Position numbers and translations under genes: made by a program. Shown here piece by piece: positions 5,262-6,623 of a stretch of DNA of 6,623 nucleotides. This DNA comes from Spirochaetaceae bacterium (GTDB lineage Bacteria; Spirochaetota; Spirochaetia; SZUA-6; Fen-1364). The stretch covers positions 1-6,623 of the forward strand of contig PMDT01000127.1 in the NCBI GenBank assembly GCA_003154555.1. The letters are read 5' to 3'. Below the pieces are notes generated by a model that worked only from the letters and a program-made list of their open reading frames with translations, was not told the origin of the DNA and did no database searches. The stretch's first letter is position 1, and each line of letters starts with the position of its first letter.

Positions 5262-6599
5262 TCAGCGCTCCGCGCGCGCCTTCAGGTATGCGTCGCGCGT
5301 CACCACGCCCACGAGCCTCCCCTCCTCCACGATCGGCACGTCGAATATCGTGTGGGTGAAGAAGAGCGCCTCGATTTCGCGCAGGGACATGGTGGGGGCG
5401 CCGCTCAGGACCTGGCGCGCCATGTGGGAGCCGACGGGAGCGCCCATCTGCCCGCCGCGGCGCGCCTTGGCGACGTCGCGGAGGCTGAGATAGCCGCACA
5501 GGTGGAAGTCCGCGTCCACCACGGAAACACCTGTACGATCGTGCGTTTCGAGAAAGAATGACGCATCTGCGAGTGAGACATTCACGTCCAGTGCCGCGAT
5601 CTCGCGGCTCATGAGCGTCTGCGCGGTCGCTGCCTCGGCGAGCATCGTCTTCAGGGATGCCTGGAGCGCATGGAATGTCGCGCGGCCGGTGACGCCCTTG
5701 ATGAGCGCGGAGGAAGCCTGGTGATGGCCCCCGCCGCCGAACGGGGCGAGGATCCGGGCGACATCGATACCCCGTTCCTGGCTGCGGGCGATCACGAGCG
5801 TTTCATTCTGCCGGAGGAAGGAAAACACGGCGAATGTCGCATCCGGGTTCTCCACCTCGTGCACTTTCTCCACGACAGCGGCGAGACCGCCCACCTGGCG
5901 GTCCATCTCCATGTATCCGGTGACGAGCAGATGGCCACGGACGGTCTGCCAGGTGAGGCGGTTGAGAAGCTCGTGAAACATGGTGATCTGCGATTCCTCC
6001 TTCAGGGTCTGGAGGAACGACTTTACGAGCACGAGCGACGCCCCCTGCCCGACGAGCCACGCGGAAGCGTCGAAATCGGCCTGCCGTACGTTCTCATGCG
6101 TGAAGTTGCCCGTGTCGGCAAAGATGCCCGTGAGCGCGATGGTGGCGTCTTGCGGTGCAAGCCGCACGCCGCGGCGCATCGCCTCACGCGCGAGCAGGGT
6201 CGTGTTGGCACCCACTTCCGCCTCCCGGACGACGGCGCCGGGGATGTCGGACGAATCCGCTGGATGATGATCCCACACATCGATCGACGCGGGAAGGGGG
6301 TTCACGCAGGCGAGAAACTCCTTGATCCGCGCGGCCGACCGTGTGTCCACGACGACCATCGCGTCCACAGTCTCTCCGGCGAGGTCCTCCAGCGAGGCCA
6401 TGTCGAGTCGGTCGGCATAGAGGTTGAAAAGAGTTCGCGCGACCGGGTGGATCAGCCTGCTGCGGACGGGGCGGAAGCCGGGATAGAGGAACCGGGCCAG
6501 CAGAAGAGAGCCGAGGCAGTCGAGGTCCATGTTCGTGCGATAGACGGAATTCACGATGGCCTGCACGAGGTGTGGCCAACGATGATCCTCATGGCACAT
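5262..6599 (-). CDS. DHH-family phosphoesterase with DHHA1 and tandem CBS domains
   Basis: A 445-residue cytoplasmic protein. The N-terminal DHH domain shows motif I 'NMDLDCLGS' (Asp25, Asp27), motif II 'VVVDTR' (Asp85), motif III 'WDHHP' (110-112) and motif IV 'GIFADTGNF' (Asp162). The DHHA1 domain carries GGGGHHQA (288-295). Two CBS domains follow (about 326-380 and 389-442), the second with 'DVPIVEEGRLVGVVTRDAY'. DHH-DHHA1 proteins are manganese-dependent phosphodiesterases acting on nanoRNA, pAp or cyclic dinucleotides, and CBS pairs bind adenine nucleotides. The same DHH-CBS-CBS module forms the N-terminus of some tRNA nucleotidyltransferase/poly(A) polymerase proteins, but here the protein ends after the second CBS. 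Motif I has Arg21 where a metal-binding His is usual. ATG 6599 is chosen because GAGGG lies about 6 bases upstream. ATG 6602 and GTG 6614 are alternatives, and the frame is open to the window edge. The substrate is unknown. Confidence 0.92.
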   Translation of the reverse strand: MCHEDHRWPHLVQAIVNSVYRTNMDLDCLGSLLLARFLYPGFRPVRSRLIHPVARTLFNLYADRLDMASLEDLAGETVDAMVVVDTRSAARIKEFLACVNPLPASIDVWDHHPADSSDIPGAVVREAEVGANTTLLAREAMRRGVRLAPQDATIALTGIFADTGNFTHENVRQADFDASAWLVGQGASLVLVKSFLQTLKEESQITMFHELLNRLTWQTVRGHLLVTGYMEMDRQVGGLAAVVEKVHEVENPDATFAVFSFLRQNETLVIARSQERGIDVARILAPFGGGGHHQASSALIKGVTGRATFHALQASLKTMLAEAATAQTLMSREIAALDVNVSLADASFFLETHDRTGVSVVDADFHLCGYLSLRDVAKARRGGQMGAPVGSHMARQVLSGAPTMSLREIEALFFTHTIFDVPIVEEGRLVGVVTRDAYLKARAER

Positions 6600-6623
6600 C
6601 ATAGACCCTCGCACGCGGGGACG

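Noticed and set aside
5190..5561. 123-codon plus-strand frame over the end of the DHH-CBS gene
   Set aside because: It is antisense to the CBS domains, has no ribosome binding site or domain, and crosses the palindrome.

Overview
This is a GC-rich, densely packed bacterial chromosomal segment. It holds seven protein-coding genes, three credible promoters and a few GC hairpins. I see no tRNA, rRNA, CRISPR array, insertion sequence or phage gene. No stretch over 300 bases lacks a gene; the longest gap is about 197 bases. Sequence alone does not fix the lineage. A free-living, high-GC bacterium that degrades polysaccharide or glycan material fits. The DHH-CBS protein and the small MGKTHRGKG-type zinc-ribbon protein recall spirochaete or deltaproteobacterial genomes, but that is only an impression.

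Left part (1-1100): the window opens inside the 3' end of a malic enzyme gene on the plus strand. A DUF6941-type gene converges on it from the minus strand, with only 14 bases between the stops. Next comes a 123-base divergent intergenic region with two back-to-back sigma70-like promoters. One drives the DUF6941 gene. The other drives a 47-residue ribbon-helix-helix protein, and its spacing predicts an essentially leaderless mRNA. A 69-base convergent gap with two GC hairpins separates this small gene from the zinc-ribbon gene.

Middle and right part (1095-6623): four minus-strand genes read from right to left. They are a DHH phosphoesterase with DHHA1 and two CBS domains, a 942-residue GH38 alpha-mannosidase, an SMP-30/gluconolactonase-family lactonase, and a 68-residue four-cysteine zinc-ribbon protein. 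The mannosidase and lactonase genes overlap by 13 bases and form a probable two-gene sugar-catabolic operon. Both products look cytoplasmic, so the likely substrates are imported mannosides and sugar lactones. The zinc-ribbon gene has its own strong-looking promoter, whose -35 box contains the lactonase stop codon. A 50-base quasi-palindrome lies between the DHH-CBS gene and the mannosidase gene.

No clearly new multi-gene system is visible. The points most worth following are the leaderless orphan ribbon-helix-helix gene, the arginine replacing the motif-I histidine in the stand-alone DHH-CBS protein, the palindrome ahead of the mannosidase operon, and the Cys/His-rich tail on the malic enzyme.
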